Assembly (NCBI GenBank): GCA_902554795.1
Contig: CACDQB010000003.1
Span: forward strand, 1 to 48,826
DNA from: an uncultured Pelagibacteraceae bacterium
GTDB taxonomy: Bacteria; Pseudomonadota; Alphaproteobacteria; Pelagibacterales; Pelagibacteraceae
Length of the DNA: 48,826 nt
Direction of reading: 5' to 3'
Position numbers and translations under genes: made by a program. How positions within the stretch are numbered: the first letter of the stretch is position 1; the number at the start of each line of letters is the position of its first letter. Positions 10,462-20,127 of this stretch are shown here, in pieces. Below the pieces are notes generated by a model that saw nothing but the letters and a program-made list of their open reading frames with translations, made no database searches and was not told where the DNA came from.

Positions 10462-11591
10462 AAAAAATATTCATACTCACAGGTGAGCCTTCTGGAGATA
10501 AATTAGCTTCAACGGTTATTTCAAAGTTAAAATCTCAAAATCCTAATATTGAATATTCATCTGTTGGTGGAAATCATTTAAAAAAATTAGGAATTGAAAG
10601 TATTTTTAATTTAAATGAAATAACTTATCTAGGTTTTACGAGTATTTTATTAAATATATTTAAAATTAGAAATAAAATTAACTACACTGTTAATGAAATA
10701 ATAAAATTTAATCCTGATATATTATTTTCTGTTGATAGCCCTGATTTTACTATGCGTGTCGCCGAAAGAGTTAAAAAAATTAACAATAATATTAAAATAA
10801 TACATTATGTAGCTCCACAAGTTTGGATATGGCGAAAAAATAGAGTGAAAAAAATTAAAAAATATATCGATCATATTCTTCTATTATTTGACTTTGAAAA
10901 AAAATATTTTGATGAAGAAAATATTAAAAATACTTTCGTTGGACACCCATTAATTGCGAATAATCAAGATAATAAAAAAATTATTGAAAATATAATTCCT
11001 AAAGATAAAAAAATTATATCAATTTTCCCTGGAAGTAGAAAATCTGAAACAGACGTATTATTAAATATTTTAATTGATTTTATAAAACTAATGAACAAAA
11101 GACATAATGATTTTTATTTTTACTTTCATGCAACTGATGAAAATAAAAATTTAATTTTGTCAGAAATTAAAAAATTTAATATTGAAAATGTAGATGTGGT
11201 TTCAGATGAAGGTATTAAATCTAAAATTTTATCTAATTCAATTTTTGCTGTATCTAAATCTGGTACAGTTTCACTGCAAATTTCGAGCTCAAATATACCT
11301 TCTATAATTATTTATAAACTCAGTTTTATAAATTTTATGATATTTAAAATGTTAATCAATGTTAAATTTGCAAATATAATTAATATTATCAATAATCGTG
11401 AAGTCATTCCTGAATTATTACAAAGTGAATGTAATGCTGATGAAATTTATAGATCTGTAATTTATCTTTTAAAAAACCCTGACCTTATCAAAAAACAATT
11501 ATCTGATTGTTCAAAAACATTAGAAGGAATTAGATCTAAAACTTCTTCATCTGAAGAGGCTTGTTTAGTTTTAAGAAATTATCTTAGTTAG
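10458..11591 (+). CDS. lpxB: Lipid-A-disaccharide synthase
   Basis: ILTGEPSGDKL, YVAPQVWIWRKNRVKKI, FPGSRKSE. Confidence 0.94.
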   Translation: MKKIFILTGEPSGDKLASTVISKLKSQNPNIEYSSVGGNHLKKLGIESIFNLNEITYLGFTSILLNIFKIRNKINYTVNEIIKFNPDILFSVDSPDFTMRVAERVKKINNNIKIIHYVAPQVWIWRKNRVKKIKKYIDHILLLFDFEKKYFDEENIKNTFVGHPLIANNQDNKKIIENIIPKDKKIISIFPGSRKSETDVLLNILIDFIKLMNKRHNDFYFYFHATDENKNLILSEIKKFNIENVDVVSDEGIKSKILSNSIFAVSKSGTVSLQISSSNIPSIIIYKLSFINFMIFKMLINVKFANIINIINNREVIPELLQSECNADEIYRSVIYLLKNPDLIKKQLSDCSKTLEGIRSKTSSSEEACLVLRNYLS

Positions 11592-12968
11592 TCTTTTTAA
11601 AACTTCTTCTTTACCAAGAGCTATAACTATATCATATAATCCAGGACCAAATTTTGATCCTGTTAAACCAATTCGTATAGGCTGACCGACACCTTTAAAA
11701 TTTGTATCATTTATTTTTATTAAATTATTTACTACAGGCTCTAAATTCTCCTTATTTATTTTTGAAATAGATGATAATTCTTTAATAAATTCTGAAATAA
11801 TTTTTTTTGCTTTATCATCTATTAATTTAATATCCTCCTCATTGAAGTTAACTTCATCATTTATGATGAATTTTGAATTATTGTAAATATCTTCTAATGT
11901 TTTAGCCTTATTTTTTAAAAATGATAATGAGGATTTAACTTTTGTTTCTTTGTCATTTTTAATTTCTTCTTTATAAATTTTACAATATTCATCTAGACAT
12001 TGATAAAGATCGTTCTCATCGATTGTTTTTATGTAATGCTCATTCATTGATAATATTCTACTCATATCTAGTTTTGATGGTGATTTTCCAATACCTGCTA
12101 AATTAAAGTGTTCAATGCTCTCTTCTAGAGTAAATATTTCTTTATCTTGATATGACCATCCTAATCTAAGTAAATAATTTCTTAATGCATCAGGCATTAT
12201 TCCTATTTTTGAGTAATCATCCAAAGTTGAGGCATTATCTCTTTTTGAAAGTTTTTTACCTTCAATAGTATGAATTAGTGGAATATGTGCAAATTCTGGA
12301 ACATCCCAACCCATTGCTTGGTATATTTGTATTTGTTTAAAAGTATTTATCTTATGATCATCTCCCCTAATTATATGTGTCATTCCCATTTGATGATCGT
12401 CAACAGTTGCAGAAAGATTATAGGTTGGTGTTCCATCGTTTCTTAAAATTATAAAATCTTCTATTGTATTATTTTCAATTTCAACATCTCCTTGAACTAA
12501 ATCATTAAGTTTAGAATTTCCCTCTATTTTACTTTTAAATCTAATTACGGGTTTAATATCTTTAGGAGCATCTTTTTCATCAGCATCTCTCCATTTTCTA
12601 TTATAAATATATGGCATCTTTTTTTGCCTAGCTCTTTTTTTTTGTTCCTCTATCTCTTCAGCAGAGCAGTAGCATTTATATGCGTTGCCTTTTTTTAATA
12701 ATTGATTAGCAATTTTAATATGATCTTCTATTTTTTGTGACTGAATATATTCTTCACCATCATGTTCAATCCCTATCCACTTTAATGATTTAATAATTTG
12801 TATTTTGTGTTCCTCTTTTGATCTTTCTTTGTCAGTATCTTCAATTCTTAGATGAAAAGTTCCCTTTTGATTTTTAGAGAACAACCAATTAAATAAGGCA
12901 GTTCTAACCCCTCCAATATGCAGAGCTCCAGTAGGGGATGGAGCAAAACGTGTTGCTACTTTAGACAT
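11571..12968 (-). CDS. gltX: Glutamyl-tRNA synthetase
   Basis: RFAPSPTGALHIGGVRTALFNWLFS, HIGH-like and KLSKRD motifs. Confidence 0.95.
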   Translation of the reverse strand: MSKVATRFAPSPTGALHIGGVRTALFNWLFSKNQKGTFHLRIEDTDKERSKEEHKIQIIKSLKWIGIEHDGEEYIQSQKIEDHIKIANQLLKKGNAYKCYCSAEEIEEQKKRARQKKMPYIYNRKWRDADEKDAPKDIKPVIRFKSKIEGNSKLNDLVQGDVEIENNTIEDFIILRNDGTPTYNLSATVDDHQMGMTHIIRGDDHKINTFKQIQIYQAMGWDVPEFAHIPLIHTIEGKKLSKRDNASTLDDYSKIGIMPDALRNYLLRLGWSYQDKEIFTLEESIEHFNLAGIGKSPSKLDMSRILSMNEHYIKTIDENDLYQCLDEYCKIYKEEIKNDKETKVKSSLSFLKNKAKTLEDIYNNSKFIINDEVNFNEEDIKLIDDKAKKIISEFIKELSSISKINKENLEPVVNNLIKINDTNFKGVGQPIRIGLTGSKFGPGLYDIVIALGKEEVLKRLTKIIS

Positions 12969-12990
12969 CAATGTTGTTTAGACTATTTTT

Positions 12991-13668
12991 TTAGAAGTTT
13001 CTATATAAAGATACTAAAACTCCTTGAACTTTTACTCTATCAGGTCCAAAAATCTTAGTTTCATAGTTTCTATTAGCACTTTCAAGCGCTACAACTTTAC
13101 CTTTTTTCCGAATTCTTTTTAACATCGCTTCATGCTCATCTATTAAAGCAACTACGATTTTACCATTATCAGCAGTATCAGTTCTTTTAATAATAACAGT
13201 ATCTCCTTCATGAATACCTGCGTCTATCATAGAGTCACCTTGAACTTTTAATCCAAAGTAATCACCGTTTTTTTCTAAATTATTTGGTAGTGGAATTCTA
13301 GAAACCTCATTTTGTATTGCTTCAACAGGTGTTCCTGCAGCAATTTTTCCAAGTACTGGTACTTCTACTTCATCAGAATCAGTTTGTTCTTCATCTAGTC
13401 CACCTTTAATGACACTAGGTGAAAAGCTATTATAAATATCATTGGCAGAAGCTGTCTCTGGTAATTTAATTACCTCTAAAGCTCTTGCTTTGTGAGCTAA
13501 TCTTTTTATAAAACCTCGTTCTTCTAAAGCACTAATCAACCTGTGAATTCCTGATTTAGATTTTAAATTAAGAGATTGTTTCATCTCCTCATAAGAAGGA
13601 GATACACCTGAACTTCTCAACTTCTTGTTGATAAATAAAAGCAAGTTTTTTTGTTTTTTTGTTAGCAT
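12991..13668 (-). CDS. lexA: LexA repressor
   Basis: N-terminal winged helix (SPSYEEMKQSLNLKSKSGIHRLISALEERGFI) and S24 peptidase (GDSMIDAGIHEGDTVIIKR). Confidence 0.96.
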   Translation of the reverse strand: MLTKKQKNLLLFINKKLRSSGVSPSYEEMKQSLNLKSKSGIHRLISALEERGFIKRLAHKARALEVIKLPETASANDIYNSFSPSVIKGGLDEEQTDSDEVEVPVLGKIAAGTPVEAIQNEVSRIPLPNNLEKNGDYFGLKVQGDSMIDAGIHEGDTVIIKRTDTADNGKIVVALIDEHEAMLKRIRKKGKVVALESANRNYETKIFGPDRVKVQGVLVSLYRNF

Positions 13669-13692
13669 AAGAACAAATATCGTACAAATAAT

Positions 13693-13707
13693 GTTCTATA
13701 AAAGTTC
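13693..13707. promoter_or_regulatory. Alphaproteobacterial-type SOS box (GTTC-N7-GTTC) upstream of lexA
   Basis: GTTC TATAAAA GTTC, 25 bp upstream of the lexA start; matches the known alphaproteobacterial LexA consensus GTTCN7GTTC exactly. Confidence 0.8.
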
Positions 13708-13757
13708 TTTTAAATTAACAATACTAAAAAAAACTAGTAAAATAAGGCTTTATTTGA

Positions 13758-14549
13758 CTATAAAATTGAAAAAATAGAATTTTTATCTAAGTTTTTTAAA
13801 AGTGATTCACCAATCAAAAAAGTGTTAATTGATGTTTTGTTGTTTAGCTCTAATAGCTCTTCTTTATTTTTAATTCCACTTTCAGATATTAAAGGACCTT
13901 TGTGATTTTTTACAACATCATAAATATCATAAGTTGTATTTATATCAGTTTTAAGTGTTTTTAAATTTCTATTGTTTATTCCAATTAATGCATCTTTAAA
14001 ATTTAAAGCTTTTTTTGCTTCTTCTACTGTATGAACTTCAACAATAACCGACATATTATATTTCAAAGCTTCATCATATAATTCAGAAGCAAGATCATCC
14101 GAAACCCCAGCTAAAATAATTAAAATAGCATCAGCGCCATAACTTTTTGCCAAAGGTATTTGAAATTTATCGATAAAAAAATCCTTACATAATACAGGTA
14201 AATTTATTTTATCTTTTATTTTGCTTATGTGAATTAAATTTCCTAAAAAATAATCTTCTTCAGTTAAAACTGAAAGACAAGTTGCTTTATTATTCAAATA
14301 AATTTGAGCAATATCTACAGGATTATAATCATCAATTATTATACCCGCTGAAGGACTTGCTTTTTTAATTTCAGCAATAATTGAGGTTTTATTATTTTTT
14401 ATATTATTTTCTATTTTCTCTTTAAAATTAATATAGCTATTGTTTTTATTTATTAATTCATCCAAAGTTTTAAGATCTAAGGATTTTTTTAATTTATCAA
14501 CTTTTTCAATTTTCTTTTGAATGATATTTTGAAGTACATTTTCAGACAT
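13758..14549 (-). CDS. trpC: Indole-3-glycerol phosphate synthase
   Basis: IAEIKKASPSAGII, VLCKDFFID, IGINNRNLKTL. Confidence 0.95.
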   Translation of the reverse strand: MSENVLQNIIQKKIEKVDKLKKSLDLKTLDELINKNNSYINFKEKIENNIKNNKTSIIAEIKKASPSAGIIIDDYNPVDIAQIYLNNKATCLSVLTEEDYFLGNLIHISKIKDKINLPVLCKDFFIDKFQIPLAKSYGADAILIILAGVSDDLASELYDEALKYNMSVIVEVHTVEEAKKALNFKDALIGINNRNLKTLKTDINTTYDIYDVVKNHKGPLISESGIKNKEELLELNNKTSINTFLIGESLLKNLDKNSIFSIL

Positions 14550-15534
14550 TTTGAATTTTTTCTAGATTTAAAAAGGTTTTTCCAGAAAGGATAAATTCTC
14601 TTGTGTGATTATAAGCTTCAGAAAAGTCAGAAAATTTTTCTCCAACAATTAAACCCGCTGCAGCATTTAAACAAACTGCTTTTGAAAAATCATTATCTTC
14701 ACCTTTAAATATTTCAATCATCTTATCAGCATTAAATTTAGCATCATCACCTACTAAATTTTTAAAATTATCCGCATTAACTCCTAAAGCATCTGGATCT
14801 ATTTTTATTTCAGATATTTGACCATCTTTTAATTGAGTAACATTAGTGATTGCATAAGGAGATATTTCATCCAATCCATCTTCGCTATTTACTATCCAAG
14901 CAAATTTTAAATTTAAATTTTTAAGTCCTTCTGCAAATATTTTTAATAATTTTTTATCAAACACACCCACAACTTGTCTCTCTACAAGAGCTGGATTACT
15001 TAATGGACCAATCATATTAAAAATAGTTCTTTTTCCAATTTTTTTTCTTACAGGTCCTACAAATTTCATTGCACTATGATAATTTGGTGCAAACATAAAA
15101 CCAAAATTATTAGTATTAATTTCTTTTTCAATATCCTCAGGCTCTAAATTAATTTTAATTTTAAGAGCTTCTAAAACATCACCAGACCCACATTTTGAAG
15201 AAACAGCTTTATTGCCATGTTTAGCAACTTTTGTGCCCATGCTTGCTAAAAGTAGGGCAGAAGCAGTTGAAATGTTAAGGGTATTCATGCCATCACCGCC
15301 AGTACCACAAGTATCAATACAATCACTTACATTTACTCTTTTTGACTTTTCTCTAAGAACAAAAACTCCACCAGCTATTTCATCTGAAACTTCACCTTTT
15401 TCAGATAGCAAAGTTAAAAAGTCAAAAATTTCATCATCACTGGCTTTTCCTGACATTAATATTTCAAAAGCAGTTTTACTTTCTTCAAAAGTTAAATTTT
15501 GTTTATTTTTAAGTTTTTCTAAAATTTGATCCAT
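14542..15534 (-). CDS. trpD: Anthranilate phosphoribosyltransferase
   Basis: DTCGTGGDGMNTLNIST, KHGNKAVSSKCGSGDVLEAL. Confidence 0.96.
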   Translation of the reverse strand: MDQILEKLKNKQNLTFEESKTAFEILMSGKASDDEIFDFLTLLSEKGEVSDEIAGGVFVLREKSKRVNVSDCIDTCGTGGDGMNTLNISTASALLLASMGTKVAKHGNKAVSSKCGSGDVLEALKIKINLEPEDIEKEINTNNFGFMFAPNYHSAMKFVGPVRKKIGKRTIFNMIGPLSNPALVERQVVGVFDKKLLKIFAEGLKNLNLKFAWIVNSEDGLDEISPYAITNVTQLKDGQISEIKIDPDALGVNADNFKNLVGDDAKFNADKMIEIFKGEDNDFSKAVCLNAAAGLIVGEKFSDFSEAYNHTREFILSGKTFLNLEKIQNV

Positions 15535-15538
15535 AAAA

Positions 15539-16105
15539 TTAATTGTTAATAAAGTTTTTAAGAATTTTCATTCCAAAATTTGTTTTAATACTTTCAGGAT
15601 GGAATTGTACACCATGAATATTAAATTTTTTATGTTGAACACCCATTATAATCCCATCTTCTGTCTCTGCTGTAATCTCTAGCTCTTTTGATAACGTTTT
15701 TTTATCAATTATCAAACTATGGTATCTGGTAGCTTCAAATGTATTTGGGAGGTTTTTTAAAATACCAATTTTTTTTGATTTGATTTTACTTGTTTTGCCG
15801 TGCATTAACTTTCTAGCTTGAACAATTTTTGATCCAAAAACTTGTCCAATTATCTGATGACCTAAACATACTCCTAAAAAAGGTAATTCTTTGTATAATG
15901 ATTTCAATATTTTAATACAATTGCCTGATTGATTTGGGTTGCCTGGTCCTGGTGAAATAACAATTTTATCATATTTCTTTTTAATGATTTCTTTAGAATT
16001 AATTTTATCATTTCTAACTACATCAACTTTAACATTTAATGAGGAGATATAGTGATACAAATTAAAAGTAAAACTATCGTAATTATCTATTAACAATACT
16101 TTCAT
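15539..16105 (-). CDS. trpG: Anthranilate synthase component II (glutamine amidotransferase)
   Basis: LLIDNYDSFTFNL, GVCLGHQIIGQ, HGVQFHPESI. Confidence 0.94.
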   Translation of the reverse strand: MKVLLIDNYDSFTFNLYHYISSLNVKVDVVRNDKINSKEIIKKKYDKIVISPGPGNPNQSGNCIKILKSLYKELPFLGVCLGHQIIGQVFGSKIVQARKLMHGKTSKIKSKKIGILKNLPNTFEATRYHSLIIDKKTLSKELEITAETEDGIIMGVQHKKFNIHGVQFHPESIKTNFGMKILKNFINN

Positions 16106-17565
16106 TATCTTAAAGCATTAATTAAAGCTTTCGCTTTATTAACTGTTTCCTCATATTCATTTTTAGGTTTACTATCTGCAACTATACCTGCACCTGCTTG
16201 AACATAAAATTTTTTATTTTTAGCAACTGCAGTTCTTAAGGCTATGCATGTATCAAATTCCCCATTTGCAGAAAAATATCCAATTCCTCCAGCATAAACT
16301 TTTCTTTTTGTTGTTTCTAATTCATCTATAATTTCCATAGCTCTAATTTTTGGAGCTCCAGAAACAGTACCTGCTGGAAAACCAGCTAAAAGTGATTTAA
16401 ATTTTGAAAATTTTTTATTATACTCCCCAACTACATTTGAAACTATATGCATAACATGAGAATATCTCTCAATAATGAAGCTTTCTGTGACTTTTACCGA
16501 ATTTATCTTTGAGACTTTACCAGCATCATTTCTACCTAAATCAAGCAACATCAAATGCTCTGAAAGTTCTTTTTTATCTTTAAGTAGGTCTATTTCATAA
16601 AATAGATCTTCTTTTTTAGTTTTACCCCTTGGTCTAGTTCCTGCAATAGGTCTTACAGTAATTTTATTATCCCTAAGTCTCACAAGTATTTCAGGACTAG
16701 CACCAATTATTTGAAAATCCTCAAAATTGAAGAAAAACATAAAAGGAGAGGGGTTTGTTACTCTTAGTTTTTTATAAATGTCTAATGGTTTTTTTGTTAA
16801 TTTTGCCTCAAATCTTTGGCTTAAAACAACCTGAAAAATATCTCCTAATTTAATATATTTTTTTGCCTTATTAACCATTGATAAAAATTTATTTTTTGAA
16901 GTGTTAGATTTCACTTTTATATTTTTTGATTTTTGAATTATTTTTTTATCAATATTCTTAATTGATGACTGAATGAGTAATTTAAACAAATCAGATTTAA
17001 CTTCTTCATATTTATTTTTATAGTTTTTAATTTTTTCATCTTTAAAAATATTAGATATGTAAAATATTTCTTTTTTTAAATTGTCATGAATGACTAAAGT
17101 TCTTGGACGTAGAAGTCTAACATCGGGTAAATTGAGATCATTTTTACAGTTATTTGGAATTTTTTCTATGTATCTGATTGAATCATAAGAAAAATACCCA
17201 GAAATTAATGAGCAAATATTAGGTAAATTTTTGGGAGTTTGAAACTTGAAATCTTCAATTATTTTTTCAATTAATTTATCTGGTTTATCGTTTAATTTTC
17301 TTTTTTTATTTCTTTGAATTAGATAAGAATTATTATTATTAAATTCCCAAATTTTATCAGGATTTTTACCAAATATTGTATATCTGCCTTTGATTTTACC
17401 TTTTTCTACAGACTCAAATATAAAACTATTTTTTTCCTCTAGAAAATTATCAATTAAATTTAATACTTCCTCATCATTTTTTACTTTCTTTTTAGTAAAG
17501 ATGATTTGATTTTTTTTGCTTCTGTGTCGAAACTTAAAATCTTTGAAGCTTCGATTAATAATCAT
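16105..17565 (-). CDS. trpE: Anthranilate synthase component I
   Basis: LGDIFQVVLSQRF, RPIAGTRPRG, FPAGTVSGAPKIRAMEII, QAGAGIVADSKP. Confidence 0.95.
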   Translation of the reverse strand: MIINRSFKDFKFRHRSKKNQIIFTKKKVKNDEEVLNLIDNFLEEKNSFIFESVEKGKIKGRYTIFGKNPDKIWEFNNNNSYLIQRNKKRKLNDKPDKLIEKIIEDFKFQTPKNLPNICSLISGYFSYDSIRYIEKIPNNCKNDLNLPDVRLLRPRTLVIHDNLKKEIFYISNIFKDEKIKNYKNKYEEVKSDLFKLLIQSSIKNIDKKIIQKSKNIKVKSNTSKNKFLSMVNKAKKYIKLGDIFQVVLSQRFEAKLTKKPLDIYKKLRVTNPSPFMFFFNFEDFQIIGASPEILVRLRDNKITVRPIAGTRPRGKTKKEDLFYEIDLLKDKKELSEHLMLLDLGRNDAGKVSKINSVKVTESFIIERYSHVMHIVSNVVGEYNKKFSKFKSLLAGFPAGTVSGAPKIRAMEIIDELETTKRKVYAGGIGYFSANGEFDTCIALRTAVAKNKKFYVQAGAGIVADSKPKNEYEETVNKAKALINALR

Positions 17566-18980
17566 TTGAAATAATTTTTAACTCTATCAATAGTTTTTTG
17601 ATTTAATTGAACTTGATATTTATCATTAAGTAATTGATCATACGATTGTAAGATGCTTTTTCTATTATTTGTATTTTGGCTATTTACAAATTTAAGATAT
17701 TTTTCATCAGTTTTGTTAAATGAATTTTTATTTGTTCCAGTAATTTTTACTAAATAAATTTTATCTTCTTTATTTACTAGAGCAAAAGAATTAACAGGTA
17801 ACGCATAAAGCATTTTTACTGAATTAATATCAATGAGCTCGTCATCTTCTATAGAATTAATAGAAGAATATTCCTTATTTAATCCTGCCAGTTCTTCAAA
17901 TTTTGAATTATCAAATTTCTTTTTTTGAATTTCTTCTATAATTTTTCTATTGTAATCAAATTTACCTTTTTGATATATTAACTCAACTATTTCTCCTTTA
18001 ATGATTTCATCATTTAAATCTGGAGCTCGATCATATTGATTATCAATATTGTAAAGTAAAAAGTTATCACCGTTTTCTATCAAATCTATTTTAGATACTT
18101 TCTTAGAATAAATTAGATCTTCATTAACCTGTTTATTAGAGCTAGGTGCAAACTGATTTACCTCAATGATGTCAACATTAATATCTGCTAATATAGTGTC
18201 AAATGTACTTCCTTGAGAAATTTTATTTTCAATTGAGTCAATTTCATCAAAAAAATCTTGATTAAATTCTTCTATGCCAATTAGATTTTTTGGATTTAAA
18301 ATCACATACTTGAAATCTATATATTCTCTTTTTAATTGCTCTTTATTTTCATTAATAAATTCTTGAATTTCAATTGCAGTGTAATCATCTTTTGTTTTAT
18401 ATAGATTTTCCATATCAAAATACTCGATATTCAAGGATTTATTATTTTCTTCAAACTTTTTTTCTATTAAAAAATTTGGTGTTATTGTTCCAGCACCAAT
18501 AAAATCAAATAAGTGCTTCTGTAATTCTCTATTTTTTAATTGTAATTCAAACATTGCAGCTGACAAGTTGTTGGAGAGTAAAAATTTTTCATATTTAATT
18601 CTTTGAAAAGCACCATTTTCATCAAGGAAATTTTTATTTTCTTTAATGTTTTTAAGTATAGTTTTTTCGTTAATTGAAAGATCAAAATCTTTAATTTCTA
18701 AATCAATCAATGTAGTTGAAATTAATCCTGATAATAATTCTTCAATAATATTTTTGTCTAAATTATCTCGAATAGCTTCTTGTGAAATTCCACTTTGATT
18801 CACATAGTCAATAAAATCCTGGGTTGTTACATTTGTTTTATTTATTTTTGCAATATTGTTTTGATTATTTGTACTAAACCCACCACCAAAACCACCAAAG
18901 CCAAAAGCAATGATGATTATGACAATTAACACCAATCCACCAAATTGTTTCCAGCCTAAGTTTTTTAATTTTTCAATCAT
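17562..18980 (-). CDS. SurA/PpiD-like membrane-anchored peptidyl-prolyl isomerase
   Basis: Single N-terminal TM with Gly-rich stretch, SurA_N_3/PpiD-like architecture, upstream of trpE as in other alphaproteobacteria; divergent sequence. Confidence 0.7.
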   Translation of the reverse strand: MIEKLKNLGWKQFGGLVLIVIIIIAFGFGGFGGGFSTNNQNNIAKINKTNVTTQDFIDYVNQSGISQEAIRDNLDKNIIEELLSGLISTTLIDLEIKDFDLSINEKTILKNIKENKNFLDENGAFQRIKYEKFLLSNNLSAAMFELQLKNRELQKHLFDFIGAGTITPNFLIEKKFEENNKSLNIEYFDMENLYKTKDDYTAIEIQEFINENKEQLKREYIDFKYVILNPKNLIGIEEFNQDFFDEIDSIENKISQGSTFDTILADINVDIIEVNQFAPSSNKQVNEDLIYSKKVSKIDLIENGDNFLLYNIDNQYDRAPDLNDEIIKGEIVELIYQKGKFDYNRKIIEEIQKKKFDNSKFEELAGLNKEYSSINSIEDDELIDINSVKMLYALPVNSFALVNKEDKIYLVKITGTNKNSFNKTDEKYLKFVNSQNTNNRKSILQSYDQLLNDKYQVQLNQKTIDRVKNYFK

Positions 18981-19036
18981 AGCGTTATAAATTTATTGAT
19001 CTGTAAAAAACAAATCTATAGATTAAAAAGTCAATT

Positions 19037-19777
19037 ATGACAAATAAATATATGTATTTTGTAGCTAATTGGAAAATGTTTGGTGATTTAAGAACTCTAA
19101 ATTCACTTGATAAAGTAATAAAGTTTTCAAAAAATTACAAAAAAAATAAGTTAAAAATAGTTTACTGCCCACCAAATACATTAATTCGTCCATTATCGAG
19201 AAGACTAAAAAAAACAAAAATAGAGGTTGGTGCCCAAAACTGTCATCACAGCTTTGACTACGGTGCGTACACTGGCCAAGTAAATTCTACTATGCTTAAA
19301 AATGTTGGAGCAAAGTATGTTATTTTGGGACACTCAGAAAATAGACAACTAGGTGAGACAGATAATTTAATTAATTTAAAATTAAAAAGTGCAATTAAAT
19401 CAGGTCTCAAAATTATATTTTGTATAGGTGAAACCTTGAAAGAAAGAAGACAAAAAAAAACTAATCAAATTTTAAAAAGACAAATTGAAAAAGGATTAAA
19501 ATCGATAAAGAATAAATCCAAAATTATTATAGCCTATGAACCGGTATGGTCTATCGGCACAGGTGTAATTCCAAAAGAAGCTGATTTAAACAAAACTGTT
19601 TTATTTATTAAAAGTAGATTTATAAAAAAATATCCTAAAATTTTATATGGCGGATCTGTAAACACTAATAACGTAAGTATTTTAAAAAAAATTCCCAACA
19701 TTGATGGTTTTTTGATAGGAGGCGCATCACAAATTCCAAAAAAATTTATTGATATAATTAAAAAAACCATTAATTAG
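19037..19777 (+). CDS. tpiA: Triosephosphate isomerase
   Basis: VANWKMFG, GAQNCH, YVILGHSENR, AYEPVWSIGTG, YGGSVN. Confidence 0.96.
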   Translation: MTNKYMYFVANWKMFGDLRTLNSLDKVIKFSKNYKKNKLKIVYCPPNTLIRPLSRRLKKTKIEVGAQNCHHSFDYGAYTGQVNSTMLKNVGAKYVILGHSENRQLGETDNLINLKLKSAIKSGLKIIFCIGETLKERRQKKTNQILKRQIEKGLKSIKNKSKIIIAYEPVWSIGTGVIPKEADLNKTVLFIKSRFIKKYPKILYGGSVNTNNVSILKKIPNIDGFLIGGASQIPKKFIDIIKKTIN

Positions 19778-19783
19778 ACCCAC

Positions 19784-20083
19784 ATGGAAACTTTATTATT
19801 AGTAATCAACATCATACTTGCAGTAATTTTAGTTCTTTTGGTTTTATTGCAAAAATCAGAAGGAGGCGCTCTTGGTATTGGAGTTTCCCAAGAAAATTTT
19901 ATGTTATCTAGATCAGCAGGCAGCTTCATGACAAAAGCCACTGCAATCGTAGCAACACTATTTATTATTTGCAGTCTTGCTCTAACAATAATTTCTAGAG
20001 CAGAGCTTACTCCTACGGGGTCGGTATTGGATACAGTTGAGGAAAAAACCGAAGACACACCTTCAATTCCAGAAAATAATTAA
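19784..20083 (+). CDS. secG: Preprotein translocase subunit SecG
   Basis: Two TM segments; LQKSEGGALGIGVSQ, between tpiA and pyrG. Confidence 0.9.
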   Translation: METLLLVINIILAVILVLLVLLQKSEGGALGIGVSQENFMLSRSAGSFMTKATAIVATLFIICSLALTIISRAELTPTGSVLDTVEEKTEDTPSIPENN

Positions 20084-20127
20084 TTAATCCTTTTCAATTC
20101 ATTTTTTATTCGCTATAAGATACCTCC

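Noticed and set aside
19774-20058. 94-aa minus-strand ORF over secG
   Set aside because: secG on the plus strand is recognizable and syntenic; the antisense frame is a shadow.
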